DNA of 64,000 nt from Oscillospiraceae bacterium (GCA_017508045.1 JAFVZT010000005.1:41345-105344), one strand, 5' to 3'; counted from the stretch's first letter, positions 18,111 to 31,369 are shown. Notes: generated from the letters alone by a model not told the origin. Numbers and translations are program-made.

Positions 18111-18917
18111 TTACTCCAAAACCGGCAAAATCAGCAGCAGCACTTCCGCCAGCGGCCCAATCACCATCATGGAATCAAAACGATCCAAAATTCCGCCATG
18201 TCCGGGAATTAAATTACCGTAATCCTTAATTCCGGTTTGCCGTTTGATTGCGCTAAAGCACAAATCCCCGAAAACCCCGGCAAAAGAACCTAAAATGCCG
18301 TACAAAACTGCCGCAAAATAATTTACATCAAATTGGAAACAACCCTGCAGTACAGCGCAATACGCAATCATGCCGATAATTGCGCCAAGAACGCCGCCAA
18401 AAACACCCTCAACGGATTTTTTTGGGCTAATTGTGGGAGCAAGCTTATGCTTTCCGAACTTCATTCCCACAAAATACGCGCCGCTGTCGGATAAAAACGC
18501 AAGCACGAAGGGAATTAGAATTAAAAACCTTCCTTCTTTCCAGCTGTGAATGCGTACAAGAGATCCCAATAAAAGGGGCAAAATAATACCTGCGGCAAGA
18601 CAAATCGCAAGCTTTTCAAAGGTCAGTCGATGCGCCATCATTTCGGCAAATAAGGCTACCCAGAACAGCACTATCCCAAGCAAAACCCATGCATATCCAA
18701 GCCCCAGGCCGCACCAAAGCGTACACCAGAAAGCAGATACCGCAGCATAAATTATCAGACGCGGAGGATTTTTAATATCACAGCAGGACAAAAGCTCATA
18801 AGCTGCAACCGCAGCCATCAAGCCAAATAATATTCCGGTAAAAACCTTAGGCGCAAAAAGCACAACAACCAAAAGCAACGGCAGCAACGCCGCTGCGGCA
18901 ATCACTCGGGTTTTCAA
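18111..18917 (-). CDS. cdsA: Phosphatidate cytidylyltransferase
   Basis: CdsA makes CDP-diacylglycerol from phosphatidic acid and CTP, the branch point of phospholipid synthesis. The 268-residue product has about eight membrane helices and the C-terminal family signature, here KDYGNLIPGHGGILDRFDSM, with the catalytic Asp pair. The start follows the uppS stop after 3 nt. The order frr-uppS-cdsA is typical of Firmicutes. It acts in the cytoplasmic membrane. Confidence 0.95.
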   Translation of the reverse strand: MKTRVIAAAALLPLLLVVVLFAPKVFTGILFGLMAAVAAYELLSCCDIKNPPRLIIYAAVSAFWCTLWCGLGLGYAWVLLGIVLFWVALFAEMMAHRLTFEKLAICLAAGIILPLLLGSLVRIHSWKEGRFLILIPFVLAFLSDSGAYFVGMKFGKHKLAPTISPKKSVEGVFGGVLGAIIGMIAYCAVLQGCFQFDVNYFAAVLYGILGSFAGVFGDLCFSAIKRQTGIKDYGNLIPGHGGILDRFDSMMVIGPLAEVLLLILPVLE

Positions 18918-18920
18918 AAC

Positions 18921-19649
18921 TCAGACACCTCCAAAACGACGGTTGCGACCGTGGTACTGCGCAATTGCCCTATCCAGATCATCCGGGCCAAAGTCCGGCC
19001 ACAGCACATCCATAAACACATACTCGGAATACGCGGACTGCCACAAAAGAAAATTACTGGTACGCAGCTCACCGGAAGGACGGATAATCAATTCCGGATC
19101 CGGTACATCCGCAGAATACAAATAAGACGCCAAAAGCGCTTCTGTTAGATCCTCCGGAGCATACTTTCCGGCAGCCACATCCCGGGCAAAGCCCCTGGCC
19201 GCATGGACAAGCTCATCCCGGCCGCCGTAATTCAGGCAGAAATTAACCTGAACATCGCCATAGCCGGCAGATTTTTCTTCTGCGTCACGGCATAATTGCT
19301 GCAGCTGAGGAGACAATCGGCTCAAATCCCCGAAAAACTTAAACCGGACATGGTTTTTCTCCATATCCCGGAGTGCTTCCTGCAGATAGTTACCCAAAAG
19401 CCGCATAATTGCTCCAACTTCCTCTTGCGAGCGACGCCAGTTCTCCGTGGAAAATGCATAAACCGTCAAATATTCCACACCAAGGGTGCGGCAGTAATTG
19501 GCAATTTTCCGGAAGGTCTCCGCCCCTGCCGCGTGACCGGCGGAACGGGGAAGTCCACGCTTTTTTGCCCAGCGGCCATTTCCATCCATTATGATAGCTA
19601 TATGCCGAGGTGGTAACGGTTTTGTCTTTTCTGCGTTTAAAAAAGCCAT
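18921..19649 (-). CDS. uppS: Undecaprenyl diphosphate synthase (isoprenyl transferase)
   Basis: UppS condenses FPP with eight IPP units to give the C55 lipid carrier of peptidoglycan synthesis. The 242-residue product shows IAIIMDGNGRWAKKRG with the Mg-binding Asp (about 20-35), YAFSTENWRRS (about 70), NFCLNYGGRDE (about 145) and the C-terminal IIRPSGELRTSNFLLWQ (about 195-211). The ATG has AGAGGTAA upstream. It links the MEP genes in this operon with cell-wall synthesis. Confidence 0.96.
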   Translation of the reverse strand: MAFLNAEKTKPLPPRHIAIIMDGNGRWAKKRGLPRSAGHAAGAETFRKIANYCRTLGVEYLTVYAFSTENWRRSQEEVGAIMRLLGNYLQEALRDMEKNHVRFKFFGDLSRLSPQLQQLCRDAEEKSAGYGDVQVNFCLNYGGRDELVHAARGFARDVAAGKYAPEDLTEALLASYLYSADVPDPELIIRPSGELRTSNFLLWQSAYSEYVFMDVLWPDFGPDDLDRAIAQYHGRNRRFGGV

Positions 19650-19674
19650 GAAATTACCTCTTTACAGTAGCATA

Positions 19675-19696
19675 TTGGGGGCGCAAGCGCCCCCAA
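19675..19696 (-). repeat. GC-rich perfect hairpin between frr and uppS
   Basis: A 10-bp perfect inverted repeat (19675-19684 with 19687-19696) separated by 2 nt lies 7 nt after the frr stop, read on the minus strand. No T-run follows, so it looks more like an mRNA processing or stability element, or a leaky terminator, than a full stop. Confidence 0.6.
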
Positions 19697-19702
19697 ACGG
19701 TT

Positions 19703-20257
19703 TTAGATGGACATCAGTTCCTTTTCCTTGGCAGCCAGTGCTTCGTCAACCTTCTTAATAAACTTATCCAGAAGATCCTGTAAATCCTTTTCAGCCTTTT
19801 TCTGCTCATCCTCGGTAATTGCAGAGTCCTTCTTCAGCTTTTTAACATAATCCATACCGTCACGGCGGATATTACGCATAGCAACCTTTGCTTCCTCTGC
19901 ATACTTTTTGACCTGCTTAGTCAGGTCTTTACGGCGCTCCTCAGTTAGCTGAGGGAAAACCAGACGGATAACCTTACCGTCGTTTTGGGGATTAATTCCC
20001 AGGTCACTGGCCTGAATTGCTTTTTGAATTTCCTTAAGCAAGCTGGTATCCCAAGGCTGGATAACCAGAGTGCGGGCATCCGGAGTAGAAATTGTCGCTA
20101 CGCCGTTGAGAGCCGTTTCACTGCCATAATATTCAACGGTAATTCTGTCCAGAACTTTTGCATTGGCGCGGCCTGCGCGAACTGCACCAAATTCCTCGGC
20201 AAGATGATCCAAGGACTTTTCCATTCTTCTGGAATACTCTGCAAAATCAACACTCAT
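19703..20257 (-). CDS. frr: Ribosome recycling factor
   Basis: RRF works with EF-G to split the post-termination ribosome. The 184 residues are standard: long helices of domain I, RAGRANAKVLDRI with the conserved Arg, GVATISTPDARTLVIQPWD of domain II, then a helical C-terminus with RRDGMDYVKKLKKD. An AAGGAGGA site is upstream. It is 2 nt downstream of pyrH, as in most bacteria. Confidence 0.97.
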   Translation of the reverse strand: MSVDFAEYSRRMEKSLDHLAEEFGAVRAGRANAKVLDRITVEYYGSETALNGVATISTPDARTLVIQPWDTSLLKEIQKAIQASDLGINPQNDGKVIRLVFPQLTEERRKDLTKQVKKYAEEAKVAMRNIRRDGMDYVKKLKKDSAITEDEQKKAEKDLQDLLDKFIKKVDEALAAKEKELMSI

Positions 20258-20259
20258 GA

Positions 20260-20982
20260 TTATAATTCCTCCTTAACAATTGTACCAATCTTCTCACCGC
20301 ATGCGACGCGGTAAATATTCTCGGGGTCAGCCAAGGCAAAGCATATGAGTGTCATATGATTGTCCATAGCCAGTGTCATCGCGGTGGTGTCGGTTGCCTT
20401 CAAGTGGCGCGCCAGCACCTCATCGTATGTCAATGCATCAAACTTAACCGCTGTGGGGTCTGTATTGGGATCGGCAGAGTAAATACCATCCACATTCTTT
20501 GCCATCAAAATGGCATCTGCCTCAATTTCCACGCCGCGGAGCACCGCGCCGGTGTCGGTTGAGAAATAGGGATTTCCTGTTCCCGCTGCAAAAATTACGA
20601 CCTTACCCTCGTTAAGATACCGATCTGCCGTGTCACGGGTAAAATACTCACAGAATTTATTCATTTCAACGGCGCTAAGTACTCTTGCATCCACGCCATG
20701 CTTTTCCAACGCGTCTGCCACAGCAATGGAGTTCATAACCGTTGCCAGCATACCCATGGCGTCTCCGTGAGAACGCTGCATCTTATCCGCGCCATCCTTC
20801 ACTCCCCGCCAGAAGTTGCCTCCGCCAATGACCAGCCCAATCTGGATGCCTTCCTTGACGCATTTGGAAATCACTTCGCACACGGAATGAATAATACCGA
20901 AATTCAAACCGCGATGGGCTTCGCCGGCAAGAGCCTCTCCGCTTACTTTTAATAAAATTCGCTTATATTTTACTTCAGGCAT
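20260..20982 (-). CDS. pyrH: Uridylate kinase
   Basis: PyrH phosphorylates UMP to UDP and is normally GTP-activated and UTP-inhibited. The 240-residue product has YKRILLKVSGEALAGE at the N-terminus, VIGGGNFWRG, the DHMGMLAT-like segment GDAMGMLATVMNSIAVADAL, and FAAGTGNPYFSTDTGAVLR. ATG 20982 is used because a GAGAGGAGC site lies about 8 nt upstream; the frame stays open further upstream but without homology. It is the first gene of the operon that runs to the HisJ-like gene, with a promoter 30-60 nt upstream. Confidence 0.96.
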   Translation of the reverse strand: MPEVKYKRILLKVSGEALAGEAHRGLNFGIIHSVCEVISKCVKEGIQIGLVIGGGNFWRGVKDGADKMQRSHGDAMGMLATVMNSIAVADALEKHGVDARVLSAVEMNKFCEYFTRDTADRYLNEGKVVIFAAGTGNPYFSTDTGAVLRGVEIEADAILMAKNVDGIYSADPNTDPTAVKFDALTYDEVLARHLKATDTTAMTLAMDNHMTLICFALADPENIYRVACGEKIGTIVKEEL

Positions 20983-21010
20983 ACCATACAGCTCCTCTCT
21001 ATCGCTTCTT

Positions 21011-21039
21011 ATTTTATAATAAGATAGGCAAATTGACAA
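21011..21039 (-). promoter_or_regulatory. Promoter of the pyrH-to-polC operon
   Basis: On the minus strand TTGTCA (21034-21039), a 17-bp spacer and TAAAAT (21011-21016). It is divergent from the glnS promoter. Confidence 0.7.
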
Positions 21040-21130
21040 CAACAATTTATGATTTTTCTTAAAATCTTTTCCTAAAATTCATAAATTAACTGAGGCAATC
21101 ATTTTTACTTAAGAATAGTCTCTTTTTTGG

Positions 21131-21159
21131 TTGCAAAAAAGTGGAGAATCGGTTATAAT
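21131..21159 (+). promoter_or_regulatory. Promoter of glnS
   Basis: TTGCAA (21131-21136), a 17-bp spacer and a perfect TATAAT (21154-21159). The leader is under 40 nt, which leaves no room for a T-box riboswitch. Confidence 0.8.
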
Positions 21160-21197
21160 ATTCCAAATTTGCAAATACCGCAGAGAGGATGATGGAA

Positions 21198-22877
21198 ATG
21201 GCTGAAATCACCGAAAGCAAAAATTTCATCCATAGCTTTATTGAAGAGGATATCGCCGAGGGCGGACGCTATGCCGGACAAACTGTCCACACCCGATTCC
21301 CCCCTGAGCCCAACGGATACCTGCACATCGGTCACTGCAAAGCGCTGATTATCGACTTTGGCACTGCCGAAAAATTTAACGGTTTATGCAATCTTCGCAT
21401 GGACGACACAAACCCCACCAAGGAAGATGTAGAATTTGTCGAAGCGATTAAAGAGGACATTCGCTGGCTGGGCTTTGACTGGGGCGACCGTTTCTACTAC
21501 GGCTCCGACTACTTTGAAAAGGACTACGAATTTGCCGTAGAGTTAATCAAAAAAGGTCTTGCCTATGTCTGCGAGCTAACGCCCGACCAGTTTAAGGAAT
21601 ACCGCGGTGATTTGAATACCCCGGCTATCTCTCCCTACCGTGACCGCCCTATCGAAGAAAGCCTTGACCTGTTTGCCAGAATGCGCGCCGGTGAGTTTGA
21701 GGACAATAAGTATACCTTGCGTGCAAAGATTGACCTTGCCTCCGGTAACTTTAATATGCGCGACCCGGTTATTTACCGTATTCGTCATATGCATCATCAC
21801 CGTCAGGGCGACAAGTGGTGTATTTACCCCATGTACGATTTTGCACATCCCATTCAGGATGCGCTGGAGGGTATTACCCACAGCCTTTGCTCCTTGGAAT
21901 TTGAGAATCACAGACCCTTGTACAACTGGGTGGTTGAAAACATCTCCGTCCCCCATCGCCCCAGACAGATTGAGTTTGCCCGCCTGGGCATTGACCACAC
22001 TGTGCTCAGTAAGCGCAAGCTCAGAGCCTTGGTGGAAAACGGATATGTTTCCGGCTGGGATGATCCCCGTATGCCTACACTGTGCGGTCTGCGCCGCCGT
22101 GGCTACACGCCTGCTGCCATCCGTAATTTCTGCGACCGCGTGGGCGTTGCAAAATCTCCTAACACCATTGAATACGGCTTTTTGGAATTCTGCCTGCGGG
22201 AGGATTTAAATGAAACTGCCCAGCGTGTTATGGCTGTCTTAAAGCCCGTTAAGCTGACCATTACCAATTACCCCGAGGGGCAAAGTGAGACCTTTGAAAT
22301 CGAGAACAATCCCAATGACCCTGAAGCAGGAACCCGGCAGGTTACCTTCTCCCGGAATTTGTGGATTGAAGATGAGGATTTTCTGGCTGAGCCTGTTCCA
22401 AAATTCAAGCGCCTGTATCCCAATGGGCCGGAGTGCCGCCTGAAAGGTGCATATGTGATTACCTGCACAGGCTGTATTAAGGACGAAAACGGAAATGTCA
22501 CAGAGGTCTTGGCTACCTATGACCCCAATTCCAGAGGCGGTGACCCCGCTGACGGCAGAAAGGTCAAGGGTGCAACCATCCATTGGGTTGATGCAAACAA
22601 TTGCGTCGATGCCGAGGTGCGTCAGTACAGCAACTTGTTTGACGATGCCGATCCGGATGCCGCAGGAAAGGATTTCCTTGCCTGCTTAAATCCCAACTCC
22701 CTGGAAGTTCTTACCGGCTGTAAGGTTGAAATGAGCTTAAAGGATGCAAAAGCTCCTGCGTCCTATCAATTTATGCGTCTGGGTTACTTCTGCCCCGACA
22801 GTAAAGATTCTTCTGCTGAGCATCTGGTATTTAACCGAAGCGTCAGCCTGAAGGACAGCTTTAAGCCCAGTAAGTAA
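21198..22877 (+). CDS. glnS: Glutaminyl-tRNA synthetase
   Basis: GlnRS charges tRNA-Gln directly with glutamine. The 559-residue class I synthetase has the HIGH motif in FPPEPNGYLHIGHCKAL (about 34-50), the KMSKS equivalent VLSKRKL (about 270), and a C-terminal anticodon-binding beta-barrel region (about 340-550). It lacks the features of non-discriminating GluRS. Three in-frame ATGs compete (21189, 21192, 21198); 21198 gives the best spacing from AGAGG (21184-21188). Many Firmicutes use the amidotransferase route instead, so a GlnRS here is typical of some gut Clostridia and was probably gained by transfer in an ancestor. Confidence 0.94.
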   Translation: MAEITESKNFIHSFIEEDIAEGGRYAGQTVHTRFPPEPNGYLHIGHCKALIIDFGTAEKFNGLCNLRMDDTNPTKEDVEFVEAIKEDIRWLGFDWGDRFYYGSDYFEKDYEFAVELIKKGLAYVCELTPDQFKEYRGDLNTPAISPYRDRPIEESLDLFARMRAGEFEDNKYTLRAKIDLASGNFNMRDPVIYRIRHMHHHRQGDKWCIYPMYDFAHPIQDALEGITHSLCSLEFENHRPLYNWVVENISVPHRPRQIEFARLGIDHTVLSKRKLRALVENGYVSGWDDPRMPTLCGLRRRGYTPAAIRNFCDRVGVAKSPNTIEYGFLEFCLREDLNETAQRVMAVLKPVKLTITNYPEGQSETFEIENNPNDPEAGTRQVTFSRNLWIEDEDFLAEPVPKFKRLYPNGPECRLKGAYVITCTGCIKDENGNVTEVLATYDPNSRGGDPADGRKVKGATIHWVDANNCVDAEVRQYSNLFDDADPDAAGKDFLACLNPNSLEVLTGCKVEMSLKDAKAPASYQFMRLGYFCPDSKDSSAEHLVFNRSVSLKDSFKPSK

Positions 22878-22883
22878 TAAACC

Positions 22884-22918
22884 ACCCCACACGGTAAAAA
22901 TCGTGTGGGGTGTAGTTT
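22884..22918. terminator. Terminator after glnS, probably bidirectional
   Basis: A 10-bp perfect stem (22884-22893 with 22902-22911) is followed by GTAGTTTTAA on the plus strand and GGTTTATTA on the minus strand. It separates glnS from the convergent end of the atp operon. Confidence 0.75.
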
Positions 22919-24234
22919 TAACTGTTTTGCTTTGCTTGCTCGGTAAGCATATCCATGTACTCTTCCAGGCAAAGACCGGTTGCGGTAATTTCCTTTGCCA
23001 GGTCAACGCCTAAATAGCGGAAGTGCCACGGCTCGTACTTAATGCCGGTTTTGTCAATTTTCTTGTCCGGATACCGCAAAATAAATCCATATTCTGCACA
23101 ATGCTCGGCAAGCCATTTGTACATTGCATTGTTTCCAGTGATATCTACCGCCAACCCAAGCTGATGCTCGCTGGTGCCGGGATAGGCAACAGATGTGCCT
23201 GTTTTGGCAAAAGCCTCCTCATAGCTGTAGCCTTGGGACATATATTGGTTTACCTTTCGGTTCCATATGCCCTTTTGCGTGCTTTTACTGCGGTATGTAT
23301 TGTTGATTTTGCAACTAAAACCGGCGGCATTACAATCGTTAATCATCTGTTCCAAAGCATCCTTGCAGGATGCATCAATTTTATATTTTCCCAGGGATAC
23401 CAAATTGGTTTTAAAATCTGCCGGAATATAGTTGTCCCGATTTACCAAAATTACATAGGCTCCCGAGGAGGCAAAAAAGCGGTTTGCGCCGTCAATTTCC
23501 ACCTGACCGATTGCCATAACACCGCTGGCTTGAAGATAATATCGGTTGTCTTCAAAATCCAACCAACCGGTATACATTTCACCGGTTTCTCCTAAGAAAT
23601 AGCGCTTATTCTCTATTTCTATCCAGCCGGTGGCCATCGCCCCGGTACTGTCTAAATAGTATTTTCCCGTTTCCTGCTCCAGCCAACCGGTTACCATACA
23701 GCCATCGGCATCCAAATAGTAGGTTTTATCCTCAACCTTCACCCAGCCGGTCTGCATAATGCCGTTTTCGTCCAGATAATAGGTCTTGCCGTCTGTATTT
23801 AACCAGCCGATTGCCATAGACCCATCGTCGCAAAAATAGTAATGCTTATTTTGTTGAGTAAGCCATCCGGTAACGGCTGCGCCGGTTTTATCAAGATAAT
23901 AGGTTTTGTTTTCGTTAAAGAGCCAACCGGTTTGCAATTTTCCGGTATCATCCAGATAATACCGCTGATTGTCCAGAATCAACCAACCGGTTACCATCGC
24001 ACCGTCCGGTTCACGAAAATAATAGGTTGCACCGTCAATTATTTGCCAGGAAAGCAAGGGGTTACCATAATAGTCCAGATAAACGCTGCTTCCGTCATCC
24101 GCAGTCTTCCAACCGCTGCGGTCAAACACGTCTATGCCAAACCCGAAGCGCAATACCCCAACCGTTCCTATAAAAAGCACCGCAAGGCAAAGCAGCACGA
24201 CGGCACTGATTATTATAATCTTCTTCGTAGGCAT
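22918..24234 (-). CDS. M15-family D,D-carboxypeptidase with cell-wall-binding repeats
   Basis: This is a predicted surface enzyme that trims peptidoglycan stem peptides. The 438 residues show a signal anchor (about 4-28, after PTKK), then about nine choline-binding-type repeats of about 20 residues with the pattern TGW...YYLD..G (about 55-255), then an M15/VanY domain (about 280-425). Zinc ligands are visible in GTSEHQLGLAVDIT (His about 355, Asp about 362) and EPWHFRYLG (His about 401). ATG 24234 follows AAGGAGG by only 2 nt, which is short; an in-frame TTG at 24270 is the alternative. It lies 39 nt after atpC with no visible terminator between, so it may ride on the atp transcript. Confidence 0.88.
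   Translation of the reverse strand: MPTKKIIIISAVVLLCLAVLFIGTVGVLRFGFGIDVFDRSGWKTADDGSSVYLDYYGNPLLSWQIIDGATYYFREPDGAMVTGWLILDNQRYYLDDTGKLQTGWLFNENKTYYLDKTGAAVTGWLTQQNKHYYFCDDGSMAIGWLNTDGKTYYLDENGIMQTGWVKVEDKTYYLDADGCMVTGWLEQETGKYYLDSTGAMATGWIEIENKRYFLGETGEMYTGWLDFEDNRYYLQASGVMAIGQVEIDGANRFFASSGAYVILVNRDNYIPADFKTNLVSLGKYKIDASCKDALEQMINDCNAAGFSCKINNTYRSKSTQKGIWNRKVNQYMSQGYSYEEAFAKTGTSVAYPGTSEHQLGLAVDITGNNAMYKWLAEHCAEYGFILRYPDKKIDKTGIKYEPWHFRYLGVDLAKEITATGLCLEEYMDMLTEQAKQNS
23460..24060 (-). repeat. Tandem cell-wall-binding repeats within the M15 peptidase gene
   Basis: The DNA coding for the middle of the peptidase repeats with a unit of about 60-63 bp, recognisable by the recurring antisense AACCAACCGGT/AGCCAGCCGGT-like blocks every 60-63 bp. 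At the protein level each unit has GW followed by YYLD. Such in-frame arrays can change copy number by recombination. Confidence 0.8.
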
Positions 24235-24273
24235 CGCCTCCTTAGAGAACCTTTGCGTAGTTAAAAACAAGTT

Positions 24274-26926
<2,653 letters not shown>

Positions 26927-26931
26927 AGTGC

Positions 26932-28446
26932 TTAATTCTCCTTTCGGAATTCTTTCAGAAGCTCTGTTAGCGCGGCTTTCAAATTCTCTTCCGTATCGGC
27001 TTCCAGTTTGCCGGTGGTCCGAATGGCCGTTAAAACATCTTCAAACCGGTTATCCATAAACTCCTGCAAGCGCAGTTCAAATTCCGGAATTTGTTCCACA
27101 GAAATATCCTTAAGATAGCCGTTAATAACGGCATATAAAATACATACCTGGTGGGCAACCTCAACCGGGGATTTATTCTTCTGCTTCAGCACTTCCACAA
27201 TACGCTCGCCCAAGGCAAGACGTGCCTTGGTGTCCGCATCCAAATCCGAGCCAAACTGGGCAAAGCTTTGCAGCTCCCGATACTGGGAATACAAAAGCTT
27301 TAACGAGCCTGCAACCTTTTTCATAGCCTTAATCTGCGCCGCACCGCCAACACGGGAAACAGAAATGCCCGGATTCACGGCCGGCATAACACCGGCGTTA
27401 AACAGCTCTGTTTCCAGGAAAATCTGTCCGTCGGTAATGGAAATGACATTGGTGGGAATGTAGGCAGAAACATCGCCGGCCTGGGTTTCAATAATCGGCA
27501 ATGCCGTCAGGCTGCCGCCGCCCAGCTCTTTGGATAAGTGCGCTGCTCGCTCCAACAGTCGGCTGTGCAGATAAAAAACGTCACCGGGGTAGGCTTCCCG
27601 TCCGGGCGGTCGGCGAATCAATAGAGAAATTGCACGATACGCCACTGCGTGCTTGCTTAAATCGTCGTAAATTACCAGAACATCCCTGCCCAGATGCATA
27701 AAATACTCACCCATGGTGCAGCCGGAATAGGGGGCAATATACTGCATAGGCGCCAGCTCCGATGCCGTAGCAGAAACCACAATGGTATAATCCATAGCGC
27801 CGCCAATGGTTAAATCCTCCACAATTTGCGCCACTGTGGAGCGCTTTTGTCCGATGGCAACATAGATACAGATAACATTCTTGCCCTTCTGATTAAGGAT
27901 GGTGTCCGTGGCAATTGTGGTTTTACCTGTCTGACGGTCACCGATAATCAGCTCACGCTGACCTTTGCCAATGGGTATCATAGAGTCAATTGCCTTGATG
28001 CCCGTTTGCAGGGGTTGGTTAACCGGTTCACGGTCAATAATACCGGGTGCCGGTGTTTCAATGGGATTGTAGGCTGCAGCCTCAATCATACCCTTGCCAT
28101 CAATTGGCTCGCCCAGGGCATTTACTACACGGCCGATCAGCGCTTCACCCACCGGCACGGAAACAACCCGCCCTGTGCGCTTGACGGTGTCACCTTCACG
28201 GATTCCGCTGTCTGTACCCAAAATAACCACAGAAACAGTTTCTTCCTCAAGGTTTTGCGCCATGCCAAAGGCGCCGGTAGAAAACTCCACCAGCTCACCT
28301 GCCATGCAATTATCCAATCCGGAAACCTTTGCTATGCCGTCACCGACCAAAATAACAATGCCGGTTTCGCTGGTTTCCAGCTTCGCTTCGTAGTTTTTAA
28401 TTTTTTGACGAATAAGCTTCGTCAATTCTTCCGGTTTTAATTCCAT
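26932..28446 (-). CDS. atpA: ATP synthase F1 subunit alpha
   Basis: Alpha carries the non-catalytic nucleotide sites and the arginine finger. The 504-residue product shows the P-loop [13 protein letters not shown] (about 169-181), the [29 protein letters not shown] region, [27 protein letters not shown]-type sequence (here [15 protein letters not shown]), and the conserved [18 protein letters not shown]. The N-terminal [14 protein letters not shown] binds delta. It starts 13 nt after atpH. Confidence 0.97.
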   Translation of the reverse strand: MELKPEELTKLIRQKIKNYEAKLETSETGIVILVGDGIAKVSGLDNCMAGELVEFSTGAFGMAQNLEEETVSVVILGTDSGIREGDTVKRTGRVVSVPVGEALIGRVVNALGEPIDGKGMIEAAAYNPIETPAPGIIDREPVNQPLQTGIKAIDSMIPIGKGQRELIIGDRQTGKTTIATDTILNQKGKNVICIYVAIGQKRSTVAQIVEDLTIGGAMDYTIVVSATASELAPMQYIAPYSGCTMGEYFMHLGRDVLVIYDDLSKHAVAYRAISLLIRRPPGREAYPGDVFYLHSRLLERAAHLSKELGGGSLTALPIIETQAGDVSAYIPTNVISITDGQIFLETELFNAGVMPAVNPGISVSRVGGAAQIKAMKKVAGSLKLLYSQYRELQSFAQFGSDLDADTKARLALGERIVEVLKQKNKSPVEVAHQVCILYAVINGYLKDISVEQIPEFELRLQEFMDNRFEDVLTAIRTTGKLEADTEENLKAALTELLKEFRKEN

Positions 28447-28459
28447 AACGTACCTGCTT

Positions 28460-28999
28460 TCAAAGTACCGTATTATTAAGTTGCTTGCGTATGCGCTCTA
28501 AACGGTTTTGGACTGTTCCGTCAAAACGTTTTCCGTCGTAATCCAGACGCACGCCGCCCAGACAGTTGGTATCTATCCGGTTTTTCAGCTCCACGGTTTT
28601 TCCGGTGATTGCTTCCAGCTTTTGACGCAGACGACCCAGCTGTTCTTCCGGCAAGGCCACAGCGGTCACCGCCAGAACCTCCACAATTCCATGATCCCGG
28701 TTATAGTGTTCGGTATAAGCCTTTACGCAAGAAGACAGCTTTCCGAAAACACCCTTTTCCGTTAAAATTTTTAGAAAATTTAAAACATAGGGGTGAATTT
28801 TATCACGGAAACAATCGTCCAGAATACTTAGTCGCTCCTGCAGGGCGATGCTCCGAATTGACATTAGGCGGAAAAAGTCCGGCTCATTAGAGCAGACCGC
28901 TTCCACAGCCTTTAGCTGCGAAAGAATTTCGCAGGACTGATCTTCTTCTTTTGCCAGCTCATAAAGCGCCAATGCATAGCTTCCTGCAACCTCTGTCAT
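28460..28999 (-). CDS. atpH: ATP synthase F1 subunit delta
   Basis: Delta (OSCP) clamps the peripheral stalk to the top of F1. The 179-residue product has the helical N-terminal domain ([13 protein letters not shown]) and the conserved C-terminal [29 protein letters not shown]. Its start overlaps atpF by 4 nt. Confidence 0.95.
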   Translation of the reverse strand: MTEVAGSYALALYELAKEEDQSCEILSQLKAVEAVCSNEPDFFRLMSIRSIALQERLSILDDCFRDKIHPYVLNFLKILTEKGVFGKLSSCVKAYTEHYNRDHGIVEVLAVTAVALPEEQLGRLRQKLEAITGKTVELKNRIDTNCLGGVRLDYDGKRFDGTVQNRLERIRKQLNNTVL

Positions 29000-29499
29000 T
29001 TGCCATCACCCAATTCTTCGATGAATTTCTCCACCAAAACCGCTTGGTCAGCCTCTGTCAGGCTATGCCCGACAACCTTACCGGCGATATCCAATGCCAA
29101 ATCTGCCAGTTCATTCTTAGCATCGTTGAGTGCCTTTTTCTTCTCCCGGGCAATATCTGCCTCTGCCTTGCTGATAATGGCTTGTGCATCGGCATTTGCC
29201 TGACGCAGAATTTCTTCCTGCCGCGCCTGTCCCCGGGCGGTTGCCTCCCGGACCATGCGCTCGCCGGTCTGCGCCGCCTGAGCAAGCTTTTCCCGGTACT
29301 CAGCCTCCATTGCCTTTGCATTTTCCGATGCCTTTTGGGCATCGTCATACATTCCGTCAATTTCCTGCTGGCGATCCGTAATCATCTTTAGCACAGGCTT
29401 AAACAGAAACTTCTTCATTACCAGAAAAAGGGCAACGGTATTGGCAAGGGTGAACGCCGCAGTCCATGGGTTTACACCCAATAATTCTTCAAATCCCAC
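28996..29499 (-). CDS. atpF: ATP synthase F0 subunit b
   Basis: Subunit b forms the peripheral stalk. The 167-residue product has one N-terminal membrane helix (about 10-30) and then a long charged, Ala-rich coiled coil with the tethering-type sequence AREKKKALNDAKNELADLAL and a C-terminal delta-binding part. Overlap with atpH indicates coupled translation. Confidence 0.95.
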   Translation of the reverse strand: MGFEELLGVNPWTAAFTLANTVALFLVMKKFLFKPVLKMITDRQQEIDGMYDDAQKASENAKAMEAEYREKLAQAAQTGERMVREATARGQARQEEILRQANADAQAIISKAEADIAREKKKALNDAKNELADLALDIAGKVVGHSLTEADQAVLVEKFIEELGDGK

Positions 29500-29535
29500 T
29501 TGCTTTGCTCCTTTCGTTGATCTGCGAAAAGGCGC

Positions 29536-30699
<1,164 letters not shown>

Positions 30700-30703
<4 letters not shown>

Positions 30704-31104
30704 TGCTTCATCTCCCCTTTCCTGCGGAAGAAGCTATCCACAAGCATAATGGGACGGACAAATATCAGCGGCAAAACTAAAGCTATAGGTGCACACAGGC
30801 CGCTTTTTGCAAAGGCAAACAAAATAACAAATACGATTACATACCGTAAAAGCATGGAAAGCTGCAAAATAGCCTTGCCGCCCTTTACATCCTGTGTCTG
30901 CGCCTTATCTGCGGCTAAGCTTGCTCCGATTGCCATAAAAAAGTAATTCAAAACAGTAACACCGCCGCCAATGATACCTCCCAGCAGTACTCTGTTGCTG
31001 AAATAACCCAGCAAGGCGTAAATTCCAAGCATGCAAGAAACGCAAATAATTTCCCCAAGCAAAATAACCGCCGTTTCTTTAAATACAATTTTCCGACTAT
31101 CCAT
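30700..31104 (-). CDS. ATP synthase subunit I-like membrane protein
   Basis: A 134-residue protein with four predicted membrane helices (about 13-33, 42-62, 78-98, 102-122) at the position of atpI upstream of atpB. AtpI proteins help assemble the c ring, notably in Na+-type enzymes; the sequence itself is poorly conserved, so the call rests on helix layout and position. ATG 31104 follows AAGGAGC by 5 nt. The stop overlaps the atpB start. Confidence 0.75.
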
Positions 31105-31114
31105 ATAAAGCTCC

Positions 31115-31369
31115 TTAATCATGCTCGTTAAAGGAAACGGGTGGATCTTCCTTCCCATTGGATTTGCTCATGCGCTCCATGGCTTTCAGGCAATTTTTAA
31201 GACCGTCCACAGCACAAATAATTCCCAGAATAATTCCCGCCCAAAGTGTCCATTTCCCCCAGCCGAAACGGCTTTGCAGGCGTAGAGCAAGCCAAATAAA
31301 GCCCAGCGGCGGCAGAGCAACGCTCAGTCCCAATTGAGTTAACCAAACCAGCATATTCAGGTTTTTCAA
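31115..31369 (-). CDS. AtpZ/AtpI-family small membrane protein
   Basis: The 84-residue product has two membrane helices (about 5-28 and 38-58) with LGLSVALPPLGFIWLAL and a charged tail. This fits the AtpZ family found as the first gene of many Firmicute atp operons, where it forms a small complex with AtpI tied to Mg2+/Ca2+ handling or assembly. The start is TTG at 31369, supported by AAGGAG 7 nt upstream; an ATG five codons later is the alternative. It is the first gene after the atp promoter. Confidence 0.75.
   Translation of the reverse strand: MKNLNMLVWLTQLGLSVALPPLGFIWLALRLQSRFGWGKWTLWAGIILGIICAVDGLKNCLKAMERMSKSNGKEDPPVSFNEHD

Noticed and set aside
21046-21197. T-box riboswitch ahead of glnS
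   Set aside because: The glnS leader after the promoter is under 40 nt and has no specifier hairpin or T-box sequence.
23460-24060. Possible CRISPR or satellite array
   Set aside because: The period of 60-63 bp keeps the reading frame and encodes GW/YYLD cell-wall-binding repeats; the units vary as coding repeats do and there are no constant repeats with unique spacers.
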